From assembly GCA_945957555.1 (NCBI GenBank), contig CAMFLX010000031.1, positions 1-37,423 on the forward strand: a stretch of DNA of 37,423 nt, written 5' to 3'. Shown here one piece after another: positions 7,275-15,543 of the stretch (its first letter is position 1; each line of letters starts with the position of its first letter). The notes beneath the pieces were generated by a model, which did not search any database, was not told the origin of the DNA, and saw only the letters and a list, made by a program, of their open reading frames with translations. Position numbers and translations under genes: made by a program. This DNA comes from an uncultured Cytophagales bacterium. GTDB lineage: Bacteria; Bacteroidota; Bacteroidia; Cytophagales; UBA9547.

Positions 7275-8912
7275 ATGGCAGCAAAAAAGGTATTATTCGA
7301 TACAGAAGCAAGAGAAAAACTAAAGAAGGGTGTAGATACTTTGGCTAATGCCGTGAAGGTAACACTAGGCCCAAAAGGAAGAAACGTAATCCTCGATAAA
7401 AAATTTGGTGCACCAGCAATTACAAAAGATGGTGTTACTGTAGCTAAAGATATAGAGTTGAAAGATCCTATGGAAAACATGGGTGCTCAACTAGTAAAAG
7501 AAGTTGCTTCTAAAACTGCTGACAACGCTGGTGATGGTACTACCACTGCTACAGTGTTGGCACAGGCGATCTTCAATGCTGGTTCTAAAAACGTAGCAGC
7601 GGGTGCTAACCCAATGGACCTTAAAAGAGGTATTGACAAAGCGGTTGAGCTTATCGTAAGTAACTTGTCTAAAATGTCTAAGCCAGTAAAGGGTAATGAC
7701 GAAATTGAGCAAGTAGCTACTATTTCTGCTAACAACGACAGCGAAATCGGTAAAATGATTGCTGACGCGATGAAGAAAGTCGGTAAAGATGGTGTGATCA
7801 CTGTAGAAGAGGCGAAAGGTACTTCTGATGAAGTGAAAACTGTAGACGGTATGCAGTTTGACAGAGGTTATCTGTCTCCATATTTTGTGACCAATGCTGA
7901 GTCTATGGAAGCAGAGTTGGATAGACCATACATCTTGATCTACGACAAAAAAATCTCTTCAATGAAAGAATTGCTTCCTATCCTTGAGCCAGTAGCTCAG
8001 ACAGGTAAGCCATTGGTGATCATTGCCGAGGATGTAGACGGTGAGGCTTTGGCTACATTGGTAGTAAACAAAATCAGGGGTGCATTAAAAGTTGCGGCTG
8101 TTAAAGCTCCAGGTTTTGGTGACAGAAGAAAAGCTATGTTGGAAGACATCGCGATCTTGACTGGTGGTACTGTAATCTCTGAAGAAAGAGGTTTCAAACT
8201 TGAAAACGCAACTGTAGAGTTTTTAGGAACTGCTGAGAAAGTGACTATTGACAAAGATAACAGTACAATTATCAACGGTGCTGGTAAAAAGGATGCAATC
8301 AAAGGTCGTGTAAGTGAAATCAAAAGTCAAATTGAGAAAACAACTTCTGATTATGACAAAGAGAAACTTCAAGAAAGACTTGCCAAATTGGCAGGTGGCG
8401 TAGCTATCCTCTATGTAGGTGCTGCTACTGAAGTAGAGATGAAAGAAAAGAAAGACAGAGTTGACGATGCGCTTCACGCAACTCGTGCTGCTGTAGCTGA
8501 AGGCGTGGTACCTGGTGGTGGTGTAGCATTGTTGAGAGCTGGTGAAGACCTAGATAAAGTTAAGACGATCAACGAAGATGAGAAAACTGGTGTTGATATC
8601 ATCAGAAGAGCTATCGAGGCTCCATTGAGAACTATTGTTGAAAACTGTGGTCTCGAAGGATCTGTGATCGTAAATAAAGTAAAAGAGTCTAAAGGTGATG
8701 AAGGTTACAACGCTAGAACTGACAAGTTTGAAAACTTGGTGAAGGCTGGTGTACTTGATCCTGCTAAAGTAACTCGTTTGGCTTTGCAAAATGCAGCCTC
8801 TATCTCTGGTTTGTTATTGACTACTGCTTGTGTAATAGCAGATGAAGAAACAGAATCAGAAGGTGGTCATGGTCATCCTCCAATGGGTGGTGGCATGGGC
8901 GGCATGATGTAA
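7275..8912 (+). CDS. groL: Chaperonin GroEL (Hsp60)
   Basis: The 545-residue protein matches GroEL along its full length. It has the ATP-binding segments [10 protein letters not shown] and [11 protein letters not shown], the apical domain, the [18 protein letters not shown] segment and the GGM-rich tail ([16 protein letters not shown]). Within the tail, HGH adds two histidines before the Gly-Met run. Codon use looks more biased than in neighbouring genes (for example many GGT, GCT and AAA), as expected for a highly expressed gene. The ATG at 7275 follows groES in the same operon, and a terminator follows the stop codon. Confidence 0.98.
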   Translation: MAAKKVLFDTEAREKLKKGVDTLANAVKVTLGPKGRNVILDKKFGAPAITKDGVTVAKDIELKDPMENMGAQLVKEVASKTADNAGDGTTTATVLAQAIFNAGSKNVAAGANPMDLKRGIDKAVELIVSNLSKMSKPVKGNDEIEQVATISANNDSEIGKMIADAMKKVGKDGVITVEEAKGTSDEVKTVDGMQFDRGYLSPYFVTNAESMEAELDRPYILIYDKKISSMKELLPILEPVAQTGKPLVIIAEDVDGEALATLVVNKIRGALKVAAVKAPGFGDRRKAMLEDIAILTGGTVISEERGFKLENATVEFLGTAEKVTIDKDNSTIINGAGKKDAIKGRVSEIKSQIEKTTSDYDKEKLQERLAKLAGGVAILYVGAATEVEMKEKKDRVDDALHATRAAVAEGVVPGGGVALLRAGEDLDKVKTINEDEKTGVDIIRRAIEAPLRTIVENCGLEGSVIVNKVKESKGDEGYNARTDKFENLVKAGVLDPAKVTRLALQNAASISGLLLTTACVIADEETESEGGHGHPPMGGGMGGMM

Positions 8913-8943
8913 TCAGTCATTCCATCAAAATAAAGTTTAGAAA

Positions 8944-8966
8944 GACCCGCTATATGCGGGTTTTTC
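8944..8966 (+). terminator. Intrinsic terminator after groEL
   Basis: The hairpin CCCGC-TATAT-GCGGG is followed by five Ts. It sits in the short space between groEL and the convergent membrane-enzyme gene, and on the plus strand it clearly serves groEL. Confidence 0.85.
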
Positions 8967-8971
8967 TATTT

Positions 8972-9913
8972 TTAATCAGTTGTAGCCACACTGTCCTCTT
9001 GTTTGTTCAATTCAGGCACTATAGATGCAGTATTAGGTCTCTTATATGCGCCAGGCCTTCCAAACACTGCCGTCCATTTCTCTTTCCAAGTCTGAGCGCT
9101 GTATACATCCTTTATGATATCAATATATTCATGAAATACCAGATATGCGGGGTTGTATGAATTTACAGGTTCTGTGATTCCGTATACTGGTCTCTCTGTA
9201 GGTGCAATATAAGTTCCGAACAGCCTATCCCAGATGATAAAAGTGGAGCCATAGTTTTTGTCAATAAAGCATTCGTTTTTGCCATGGTGAACCCTATGGT
9301 TGGTAGGGGTTACAAAAAACCACTCCACCCAAGCAGGAAGCTCTTTTATTGTTTCAGTATGTTGCCAAAACTGATACAATACCGCGATCTGATGCGCTAT
9401 GAAAAAGTGGATGGGGTCAAAACCAAGTACAATAACCGGTAAAAAGAATATGATTTTGACTTGATCAATCCAGCAAAGTCTAAAAGATACGGTAAGGTTA
9501 TAATATTCGGAGGAATGATGTGTAACGTGCGATGCCCACCAGATCCTTTGCTCGTGTGCGATTCTATGTGCCCAATAGCGAAGTAGGTCATACACTACAA
9601 AACAAAGTAAAAAGGACCACCATGTTTTTGGTAATATTAGTGCGGGAGGGCAGATATAATAATAGGTACCCCATATCAGTTTAATAGTAATTAAAGAAGT
9701 GATAGATGTAACGATTAAATAACCGCTCCCTATGCCAATAGAGGCCCAAAGGTCTTTCTTTTCATAAGCTTTGATGTTTTTTGATTGTGTATATCTGTAT
9801 TCAAGAAACACAAATAGTAACATAAGCGGTGAACAGATAAGTAAGTATTTGGGAGAGTTGTGATACTGGTTCAGTAGTTGCTCGTAGTTGAGTTTGTGGG
9901 TAGTAAAATCCAT
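8972..9913 (-). CDS. Fatty-acid hydroxylase / sterol desaturase family membrane protein
   Basis: This is a di-iron membrane oxygenase family member, 313 residues. The family's histidine boxes are visible: HRIAH at 116-120, HVTHH at 129-133, His residues at 174 and 185, and NHRVHH at 205-210. Several hydrophobic helices lie at about 23-40, 58-80, 98-112 and 155-180. Family members hydroxylate or desaturate lipids, sterols or carotenoids; the substrate cannot be read from the sequence. The position next to a divergent alpha/beta hydrolase suggests lipid metabolism, but only as an inference. The C-terminal tail after about residue 280 is not conserved in the family. Confidence 0.88.
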   Translation of the reverse strand: MDFTTHKLNYEQLLNQYHNSPKYLLICSPLMLLFVFLEYRYTQSKNIKAYEKKDLWASIGIGSGYLIVTSITSLITIKLIWGTYYYICPPALILPKTWWSFLLCFVVYDLLRYWAHRIAHEQRIWWASHVTHHSSEYYNLTVSFRLCWIDQVKIIFFLPVIVLGFDPIHFFIAHQIAVLYQFWQHTETIKELPAWVEWFFVTPTNHRVHHGKNECFIDKNYGSTFIIWDRLFGTYIAPTERPVYGITEPVNSYNPAYLVFHEYIDIIKDVYSAQTWKEKWTAVFGRPGAYKRPNTASIVPELNKQEDSVATTD

Positions 9914-10050
9914 ATTAAAAAATTAAATGTTATATTGGTGTTCAACATCTTTGGTTTTCAATTTGTTTTTAGGTTCTAATTACAAATAAATATATTCTTA
10001 ATAAATGAAAACCTAAAGTATTTACTCGATTTATTCTTTAAATATTGTCT

Positions 10051-10710
10051 ATGAAGGTGCATTTTATTTCAGGTCTTGGTGCCGATGAGCGTGTATTTGA
10101 ATATTTAAGCTTACCTGGCCTTGAACGGATCTATGTCAAATGGATTATACCCATATCTGGTGAATCTATTTCTCAATATGCACGCAGACTTCTACCGCAA
10201 ATAGATACAGAAGGAGAAGTGATCTTGGTGGGCATGTCATTTGGTGGTTTGATGGCACAAGAAATCGCAAAGCTTATTCCTTGCAAAAAAATCATTTTGA
10301 TATCTAGTGTGAAATCGGAACAAGAATACGATTGGAAACTGAATATGATTAGATATACCAAGGTGTATAAACTTATACCTACTTATGTGGTCAGGAAAGC
10401 CTCTTTACTAGTAGGGGGCTATTATTTCAGTATTCAGAATAGGAGAGAGGCTGAGTTGTTGAGGGAGATCATTCGTCAAACAGATTCTCATTTTTTAGAA
10501 TGGGCTATTGGGCAGATCATGACTTGGAAGAATAATGCTTCAAATCCCAATCTCGTACATATTCATGGAGCTTGTGATCGCATATTTCCTCCTTATAAAA
10601 TTGATAGGGCTATACTGATTCCAAATGCTGGTCATTTTATGGTAGTAAATAAGTGTAATGTGCTCAGTTCTTCTTTAATGCGACAAATTGGAGGCTCCAA
10701 TACAGATTAA
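10051..10710 (+). CDS. Alpha/beta hydrolase
   Basis: The 219-residue hydrolase has the nucleophile elbow GMSFG (Ser63), an oxyanion-side motif ISGLGADERVF near the N-terminus, and candidate acid Asp176 (HGACDRIFPP) and base His195 (NAGHFMV). Together these form a plausible Ser-Asp-His triad. There is no signal peptide, so it is probably cytoplasmic. The ATG at 10051 is chosen over the in-frame TTG at 10045 because the conserved beta strand KVHFISG starts right after it. The gene is divergent from the fatty-acid hydroxylase-family gene. The specific ester or lipid substrate is unknown. Confidence 0.85.
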   Translation: MKVHFISGLGADERVFEYLSLPGLERIYVKWIIPISGESISQYARRLLPQIDTEGEVILVGMSFGGLMAQEIAKLIPCKKIILISSVKSEQEYDWKLNMIRYTKVYKLIPTYVVRKASLLVGGYYFSIQNRREAELLREIIRQTDSHFLEWAIGQIMTWKNNASNPNLVHIHGACDRIFPPYKIDRAILIPNAGHFMVVNKCNVLSSSLMRQIGGSNTD

Positions 10711-10917
10711 TCAATACGATTGCTTATGGATAGAATAAATTGGGAATTTTAGTCTATTCCTATCTACAATGTTGCTTATATATACCAACACAGTTTATAA
10801 AACCTTTTCCTGTAATTTAACACTTTCCAGTCTTTTGTTGATTTTTAGTACAGACTGGTATGGGTTTAGTATGTTTTATAGCCTTTTCATTAGAGTATTG
10901 TATTTAAATATATTCAT

Positions 10918-11000
10918 GCTATTATAATGAGACACGTAGTGCTATTATAATAACATGTTCAACACTATTATAATAGCAGATTTAATGTTATTATAATAGC
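10918..11000. repeat. Four palindromic 14-bp boxes at an exact 23-bp period
   Basis: The core ATTATAAT occurs at 10921, 10944, 10967 and 10990, spaced exactly 23 bases apart. Each is the centre of a 14-bp box related to the perfect palindrome GCTATTATAATAGC. Boxes 1 and 2 keep the left arm (GCT), boxes 3 and 4 keep the right arm (AGC). The 9-bp spacers between boxes are unrelated in sequence. The regular spacing with variable spacers is typical of arrays bound by a dimeric protein. The protein is not identified. Confidence 0.8.
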
Positions 11001-11302
11001 AATTAATATTTGTGCATAGGGAAATCGATTATCACAAAGCAAGAAATTCTACTTTCTGGTCTATGTGGTAAGATTTAGTAAATGGCCCCATAAATTGTAT
11101 TGTAGAATAAGCCAATCGATGATTAGATTGTGAATAGTTCTGGTTTTTATTTTAAAATGGATAATGATGGTAATTTGTTTTATATATGTAACTGTGGTAC
11201 TTGCATTTGTCGATCAAGACTAAGGCTTTAGTAGGATTCTATGGTGAATGTATGACCACATTCTAATGGTGCAATAGGTTTGGAGTCGATGTGCTATAAT
11301 CA

Positions 11303-11344
11303 TAGTGAAAGAGCTCTGTTATTACGATCAAAGCTCTTTTACTA
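11303..11344 (-). terminator. Hairpin terminator at the end of the ahpD-like gene
   Basis: A 13-bp stem (TAGTGAAAGAGCT with AGCTCTTTTACTA, one G-T pair) surrounds a 16-base loop just past the minus-strand stop codon. The T-tract is weak on both strands, so termination may depend mainly on the stem. Confidence 0.55.
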
Positions 11345-11351
11345 TTCCTTA

Positions 11352-11939
11352 TTAGCTGAGGACCGCCAATCCTTTAATAATGGCAACGAGTCTGATGGCA
11401 TCGTAAATCCTTGCCTCGGAAGTACCTAGTTTTATCAAAGAATCCTCATGGGAATTTACACAGAGTTCACAACCATTGAGAGCCGAAATGGCCAGACTGA
11501 CCAATTCGAAGAACTCCTTCCCAATCACAGGATTCATCATGATTGACATCTTAATTCCTGCCGGTGTTGTCTCATAGTATTCCTTCTTGGTGAAGTGGCG
11601 AAACCTGTAAAATATATTGTTGGTGCTCAATAGAGATACACAAGCATATATATCAGCTATTTCTAATTCATTTGCGCCGTTTTCTCTTGCCAATTGTTCA
11701 AAGGAGCCAATAAGAACTTTATTTTTCTCATTGATAGAGGCTCCTAGTGCTAATAATGTACTTTCTTTTCTATTAAGATTAGGAAAGTTAAGTGCATTAG
11801 AAACATTTACCTTAAGGTCTTTTATATATTTGTGTTCATTAAGGGCAACTGTAGCCAGACCTTGGCCTATATCCTGATGCTCAATTTTTAAAAGTTGAGC
11901 AAGGCTAATTAATGTTTCATTTTGAATGGTCGTCTCCAT
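11352..11939 (-). CDS. ahpD: AhpD-like alkylhydroperoxidase (carboxymuconolactone decarboxylase family)
   Basis: In mycobacteria AhpD passes electrons from lipoamide to AhpC and has weak peroxidase activity itself. The active-site block reads FELVSLAISALNGCELCVNSHE: Cys157 and Cys160 form the CxxC, with Glu145 and His164 at the spacing of Mtb Glu118, Cys130, Cys133 and His137. The residue that matches Mtb His132 is Leu159 here. The length of 195 residues is close to Mtb AhpD (177). The gene lies directly downstream of ahpC on the same strand, separated by a perfect hairpin. Function with AhpC is inferred from the neighbourhood and the motif. Confidence 0.85.
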   Translation of the reverse strand: METTIQNETLISLAQLLKIEHQDIGQGLATVALNEHKYIKDLKVNVSNALNFPNLNRKESTLLALGASINEKNKVLIGSFEQLARENGANELEIADIYACVSLLSTNNIFYRFRHFTKKEYYETTPAGIKMSIMMNPVIGKEFFELVSLAISALNGCELCVNSHEDSLIKLGTSEARIYDAIRLVAIIKGLAVLS

Positions 11940-11966
11940 ACGTATTTGTTTTTAATATTTGAGAGA

Positions 11967-12001
11967 GCATCATCTAATGACTAACAGTCATTAGATGATG
12001 C
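11967..12001 (-). other. Perfect 16-bp stem hairpin between ahpC and ahpD
   Basis: The arms GCATCATCTAATGACT and AGTCATTAGATGATGC pair without mismatch around the loop AAC. On the transcribed minus strand it follows the ahpC stop and precedes ahpD by about 28 bases. No T-run follows on that strand, so it is not a classical terminator. It could stabilise the ahpC end of the message or attenuate ahpD. Confidence 0.75.
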
Positions 12002-12034
12002 ATATTTGAATTGTATAACTTCCTTTTTTAGTGA

Positions 12035-12586
12035 TTAAGCGCTGAGCGTGGCCTCACCTTTGGTCCAGTTACATGGGCAAAGTTCATCGGTCTGTAGCGC
12101 ATCCAATACTCTGAGAACTTCTGGTACGTTTCTTCCTACCGAAAGATCATTCACAGCGACCCATCTTACGATACCTTGTGGGTCTATGATGTATGTTACC
12201 CTATAAGCAACTTTCTCGTTCGCTTCCAATATACCTAACTCTTCTGCCAACGACTTTGAAGTGTCTGCGAGCATCGGAAACTTCAAATCTTTTAAGTCAT
12301 TATGATCTTTTCGCCAAGCCAAATGCACATATTCGCTATCAGTAGAAGCACCGATGAGTGTTGTGTCTCTATCGCTGAAATCTTGGAAATGTTTGTTGAA
12401 CTCTGCGATTTCAGTAGGACATACAAATGTAAAATCTTTTGGCCACCAAAACATTACGGTCCATTTGTCGCCATTGATGACCTCCTCAGAGCTAAGTTCA
12501 TAGAACTCTTTATTTTTTTCTATCGATACTACTGCTTGTTTTTTAAATGTAGGAAACTGCGAACCCACTGAAACTATTTTATTCAT
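12035..12586 (-). CDS. ahpC: Peroxiredoxin AhpC, mycobacterial-type with two resolving cysteines
   Basis: This cytoplasmic 2-Cys peroxiredoxin reduces hydrogen peroxide and organic hydroperoxides. The peroxidatic Cys56 sits in FTFVCPTE. Near the C-terminus, DELCPCNW provides Cys170 and Cys172, matching the Cys174/Cys176 pair of M. tuberculosis AhpC (ELCACNW); enterobacterial AhpC has one resolving cysteine. Length is 183 residues, normal for the group. It is divergent from oxyR, with tandem near-palindromes between the starts, and is followed by the ahpD-like gene. OxyR control is therefore likely. Confidence 0.95.
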   Translation of the reverse strand: MNKIVSVGSQFPTFKKQAVVSIEKNKEFYELSSEEVINGDKWTVMFWWPKDFTFVCPTEIAEFNKHFQDFSDRDTTLIGASTDSEYVHLAWRKDHNDLKDLKFPMLADTSKSLAEELGILEANEKVAYRVTYIIDPQGIVRWVAVNDLSVGRNVPEVLRVLDALQTDELCPCNWTKGEATLSA

Positions 12587-12627
12587 ATCTGTTATTATTT
12601 AATTGTTATTGATGTTACAAAAATCGA

Positions 12628-12655
12628 TATCAAATTGATATATATCAAACTGATA
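12628..12655. promoter_or_regulatory. Tandem near-palindromes in the ahpC-oxyR divergent region (probable OxyR operator)
   Basis: TATCAAATTGATA (12628-12640, a perfect palindrome) and TATCAAACTGATA (12643-12655, one mismatch to it) lie 15 bases apart centre to centre, between the ahpC and oxyR starts. LysR-type regulators bind such partly symmetric repeats in divergent promoters. The sequence does not match the E. coli OxyR consensus, so assignment rests on position. Confidence 0.6.
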
Positions 12656-12660
12656 TTTAT

Positions 12661-12668
12661 TATGTTTG
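12661..12668 (+). promoter_or_regulatory. -7 element (TATGTTTG) for oxyR
   Basis: TATGTTTG matches TAnnTTTG, begins 5 bases after the tandem palindromes and ends 19 bases before the oxyR ATG. A TTG lies 23 bases upstream, inside the first palindrome. A regulator bound there would compete with RNA polymerase, which fits autorepression. Confidence 0.5.
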
Positions 12669-12687
12669 TATAGATAAAATCTATTTT

Positions 12688-13626
12688 ATGAATTTTCAGC
12701 AATTGGAGTATATCGTAGCTGTAGACGAAGAGCGGCATTTTGTGAAAGCTGCAGAGCGGTGTTTTGTAACACAAGCGACTTTGAGTATGATGATAAAGAA
12801 ACTTGAAGAAGAGTTGGGTTGCATAGTGTTTGACCGTAGTAAACAACCTGTAGTGCCTACCGAGGTCGGTGAAAAAGTTATAGCACAAGCTAGGATTGTA
12901 TTGTTAGAAAGCAAGAAACTTGCAGAGATAGTGAAGGAGAGTGATACCAATATTACTGGAGAAGTCAAAATTGGGATTATTCCCACGGTGGCACCCTATT
13001 TACTTCCGTTGTTCCTACAAGATTTTTTGGAAAAATATCCAAGTGTAAAAGTAGTCATTAGAGAAATGACTACTTCGGAAATAGTGGAGCAGTTGCAGAA
13101 GGGCACCATTGATCTTGGAATTCTTGCCACTCCATTGAAGATAGAAGGATTGATGGAACATGTTCTTTATCATGAGAAATTCAAGGTGTTTACATCAAAG
13201 ACCGAAACGGAACTTGTGAACCAGTATATATTGCCGGAGGAAATAGATGCATCTCGTTTGCTACTACTAGAGGAAGGACACTGTATGAGAAGTCAGATGT
13301 TGAACATCTGCGAACTTCAAAAAAGGCAATTGTCGGGGCACAATCTTGACTATGAAGCGGGAAGTATTGAAAGTTTAGTAAATTTGGTAGAAGCCTATAA
13401 TGGCATTACCATAGTCCCAGAACTATGTTTGTTACACTTTAATGAAGAGCGACTCATGCAAATAAAAAGCTTCGTGTCACCAGAGCCAGTAAGGGAGATC
13501 AGTATGGTGTCGTATCGGCATTTTGCAAAGAAGAGAATCAGGGAAGCGCTCGTCTTTGAAATTAGTCAAAAGCTCAAGACCTTATTAAGCACAGATGGTT
13601 CGATACTCAATGTTATCGGTATCTAA
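12688..13626 (+). CDS. oxyR: Hydrogen-peroxide sensor regulator OxyR (LysR family)
   Basis: OxyR activates peroxide-defence genes once a disulphide forms. The N-terminal helix-turn-helix is intact (FVKAAERCFVTQATLSMMIKKLEEELG in parts, residues about 18-45). The redox motif GHCMRSQMLNIC places Cys199 and Cys208 at the same residue numbers as E. coli OxyR, and this separates it from other LysR regulators. Length is 312 residues. The gene is divergent from ahpC, with a candidate operator between them, and converges on hemE with only 22 bases between the stops. Confidence 0.93.
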   Translation: MNFQQLEYIVAVDEERHFVKAAERCFVTQATLSMMIKKLEEELGCIVFDRSKQPVVPTEVGEKVIAQARIVLLESKKLAEIVKESDTNITGEVKIGIIPTVAPYLLPLFLQDFLEKYPSVKVVIREMTTSEIVEQLQKGTIDLGILATPLKIEGLMEHVLYHEKFKVFTSKTETELVNQYILPEEIDASRLLLLEEGHCMRSQMLNICELQKRQLSGHNLDYEAGSIESLVNLVEAYNGITIVPELCLLHFNEERLMQIKSFVSPEPVREISMVSYRHFAKKRIREALVFEISQKLKTLLSTDGSILNVIGI

Positions 13627-13648
13627 TTCCTTGGTAGTTTTGAGGCAA

Positions 13649-14674
13649 TTAAGCTTTGCCAAAATCTTTTATGGCATCAACAAATGCTTTTGCTTTTTCT
13701 CTTTCAATGTCAGGATAAAGGCCATGGCCAAGATTGGCAATGTATTTTTGAGTGCCAAATTCAGAAACCATGGTTTTTACCATTTTTTCTATATCTGTAA
13801 GAGGAGCATACAATGCACAAGGGTCAAAATTGCCTTGGAGAGTTTTATTGGGTGCCATCAGTCGGGCTTCTTTAGCATTGATGTTCCAATCCAGACCTAT
13901 GACATTGCAAGAAGTATTGTTTAGTTCAGGCAATGAGAAATGAGCTCCTTTTGCAAATAAAGTTACAGGTACACGTTTGCTCAAGCTGTCTGAGATTTGA
14001 TTCATATATGGGATCGCAAACTCAGTATATTGCTGTGGAGACAAGACACCCGCCCAAGAGTCAAATACCTGTAATAAATCTGCGCCAGCATCCACCTGTG
14101 CATGCAAATAAGTGATGGTAGCGTCCGTTATCCTTTGCAAAAGCCTATGCGAAGCTGTGGGATTTTTGTAGAGCCAAGATTTTGCCTTTGAAAATGTCTT
14201 TGATCCAGATCCTTCCGTTACGTAAGAAAATATAGTCCAGGGAGCGCCTGCAAAACCAATAAGAGGAACCCTTCCTGCCAAGGCTCTTTTTGTAATGGTT
14301 ATGGCATCTGTTACATAACGAAGATCATTGAGAACATCGAGGTTTGTATTGTCTATATCGTTTTCTGATTTGATCGGGGTAGGGAATACAGGCCCCTTAG
14401 CTTCTTCCATGATATAGTCTATCCCCATTGCTTCTGGTACTACTAGTATGTCAGAAAAAATAATAGCGGCATCTACTCCGAAGATATCGACAGGTTGTAT
14501 AGTTACTTCCGCGGAAGCTTCAGGATTCTTTACAAATTCCTTAAAGCCTGAAAATTTGGATCTTACCGCTTTGTATTCTTCGAGAACCCTCCCTGCCTGA
14601 CGCATCATCCATACAGGTACTCTCTCTACTGTTTCGCCTTTAGCAGCCCTTAAAATCAAATCGTTTTGTAACAT
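13649..14674 (-). CDS. hemE: Uroporphyrinogen decarboxylase
   Basis: HemE decarboxylates uroporphyrinogen III to coproporphyrinogen III in haem synthesis. The N-terminal signature [12 protein letters not shown] with the substrate-binding arginines is intact, followed by [33 protein letters not shown] and the C-terminal [12 protein letters not shown] segment are also typical. The ATG at 14674 is taken as the start; the frame also runs to a GTG at 14680, but the ATG gives a normal N-terminus ([14 protein letters not shown]) and length (341 residues). The haem link with the nearby peroxide genes may be coincidental, since hemE is a housekeeping gene. Confidence 0.96.
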   Translation of the reverse strand: MLQNDLILRAAKGETVERVPVWMMRQAGRVLEEYKAVRSKFSGFKEFVKNPEASAEVTIQPVDIFGVDAAIIFSDILVVPEAMGIDYIMEEAKGPVFPTPIKSENDIDNTNLDVLNDLRYVTDAITITKRALAGRVPLIGFAGAPWTIFSYVTEGSGSKTFSKAKSWLYKNPTASHRLLQRITDATITYLHAQVDAGADLLQVFDSWAGVLSPQQYTEFAIPYMNQISDSLSKRVPVTLFAKGAHFSLPELNNTSCNVIGLDWNINAKEARLMAPNKTLQGNFDPCALYAPLTDIEKMVKTMVSEFGTQKYIANLGHGLYPDIEREKAKAFVDAIKDFGKA

Positions 14675-14740
14675 GAGCACAAAATTAACGATTGTTTTAG
14701 TATTTTTATAAATAGTATAACAATTAGAAAGAATTAGTAG

Positions 14741-15463
14741 ATGAAAAAACAGATTATAGCTTTTGGTGCTTTATTGTTCTTGGCAAGTTCTTGCGCGGAA
14801 TTGTTGAGTATGCAACAGTCTACAGGTATAGGTACCACAACTTCGAAGGCCCCTTTGTCAGAAAGCGAAATAGTGCAGGGGTTAAAGGAGGCGTTAAAAG
14901 TAGGTTCTCAAAACGCCTCAAGTAGTCTCAATGCTACTGATGGATTTTATAAAAATAGCTTAGTACGGATCCCATTTCCTGCCGAAGCGCAAGTCGTGGC
15001 CGACAAATTGCGTAGCATTGGTTTCGGAAGTAAGGTGGATGAGTTTGAGTTGACACTCAATAGGGCAGCAGAAAAGGCTTCAAAAGAAGCAGCTAATGTA
15101 TTTGTAAATGCAGTCATGTCTATGACAATTCGTGATGCAGTACATATTCTAAGAGGTCCAGACAATGCAGCTACTGAATATTTGAAATCGAATACAAGTA
15201 CTCAGTTAACTTTAGCATTTAAACCTCATATTGAAAACGCTTTGAATAGTACCTTGGCTACTAAGAAATGGACGGAACTTACGACTATTTACAACAAAAT
15301 ACCATTAGTGAAACCTGTAAATACGGATTTGGTTGCTTACACCAATGAAAGAGCGCTCCAGGGATTATTTACTGTAGTGGCTCAAGAAGAATTGAAAATC
15401 AGGAAAAATCCTGTAGCGAGAGTTACCGAAATATTGAAAAGGGTTTTTGGCGCTAGTAATTGA
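14741..15463 (+). CDS. DUF4197 lipoprotein
   Basis: The 240-residue protein has a lipoprotein signal (LASSC, Cys18), so it should be membrane-anchored in the envelope. The rest matches the DUF4197 pattern: [16 protein letters not shown], then [16 protein letters not shown], then [20 protein letters not shown] and [13 protein letters not shown]. The function of this family is not known. A terminator follows directly and is shared with the convergent barrel gene. The gene is divergent from hemE, with a 66-base gap. Confidence 0.85.
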   Translation: MKKQIIAFGALLFLASSCAELLSMQQSTGIGTTTSKAPLSESEIVQGLKEALKVGSQNASSSLNATDGFYKNSLVRIPFPAEAQVVADKLRSIGFGSKVDEFELTLNRAAEKASKEAANVFVNAVMSMTIRDAVHILRGPDNAATEYLKSNTSTQLTLAFKPHIENALNSTLATKKWTELTTIYNKIPLVKPVNTDLVAYTNERALQGLFTVVAQEELKIRKNPVARVTEILKRVFGASN

Positions 15464-15482
15464 GGATTTGGCTGCTTGTTTT

Positions 15483-15528
15483 AAAGTAAAAGGTCCTTGG
15501 TTGTGAACCAAAGACCTTTTACTTTTTT
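15483..15528. terminator. Bidirectional terminator between DUF4197 gene and barrel gene
   Basis: A long stem pairs AAAGTAAAAGGTC-TTGGTT with AACCAA-GACCTTTTACTTT around a 3-base loop, with a T-tract on the plus side and A-rich DNA on the other. It can stop transcription from both convergent genes. Confidence 0.85.
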
Positions 15529-15543
15529 ATAAGAATTTACAAA

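Larger units (their letters stand above)
10711..11351. other. 641-base gene-free gap between convergent genes
   Basis: Both flanking genes point into this gap, so no promoter is needed here for them. It contains an inverted repeat (CCAGTCT at 10827-10833 with AGACTGG at 10852-10858), the 23-bp-period palindrome array at 10918-11000, and a terminator hairpin at 11303-11344. No tRNA or recognised ncRNA was seen. The only open frames are short and look like chance. Confidence 0.6.

Noticed and set aside
7268-8789. Minus-strand frames of 70-108 residues inside groEL
   Set aside because: They arise from the biased codon use of groEL on the opposite strand and have no recognisable product.
10769-10927. 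A 52-codon open frame in the gap upstream of the palindrome array
   Set aside because: Its product is almost entirely Leu, Ile, Phe, Tyr, Ser and Thr, as expected from AT-rich non-coding DNA, and it runs into the repeat array.
10918-11000. The 23-bp array as a CRISPR
   Set aside because: Repeats are 14-bp imperfect palindromes with 9-bp spacers and no cas genes; real CRISPR repeats and spacers are about 20-45 bp.
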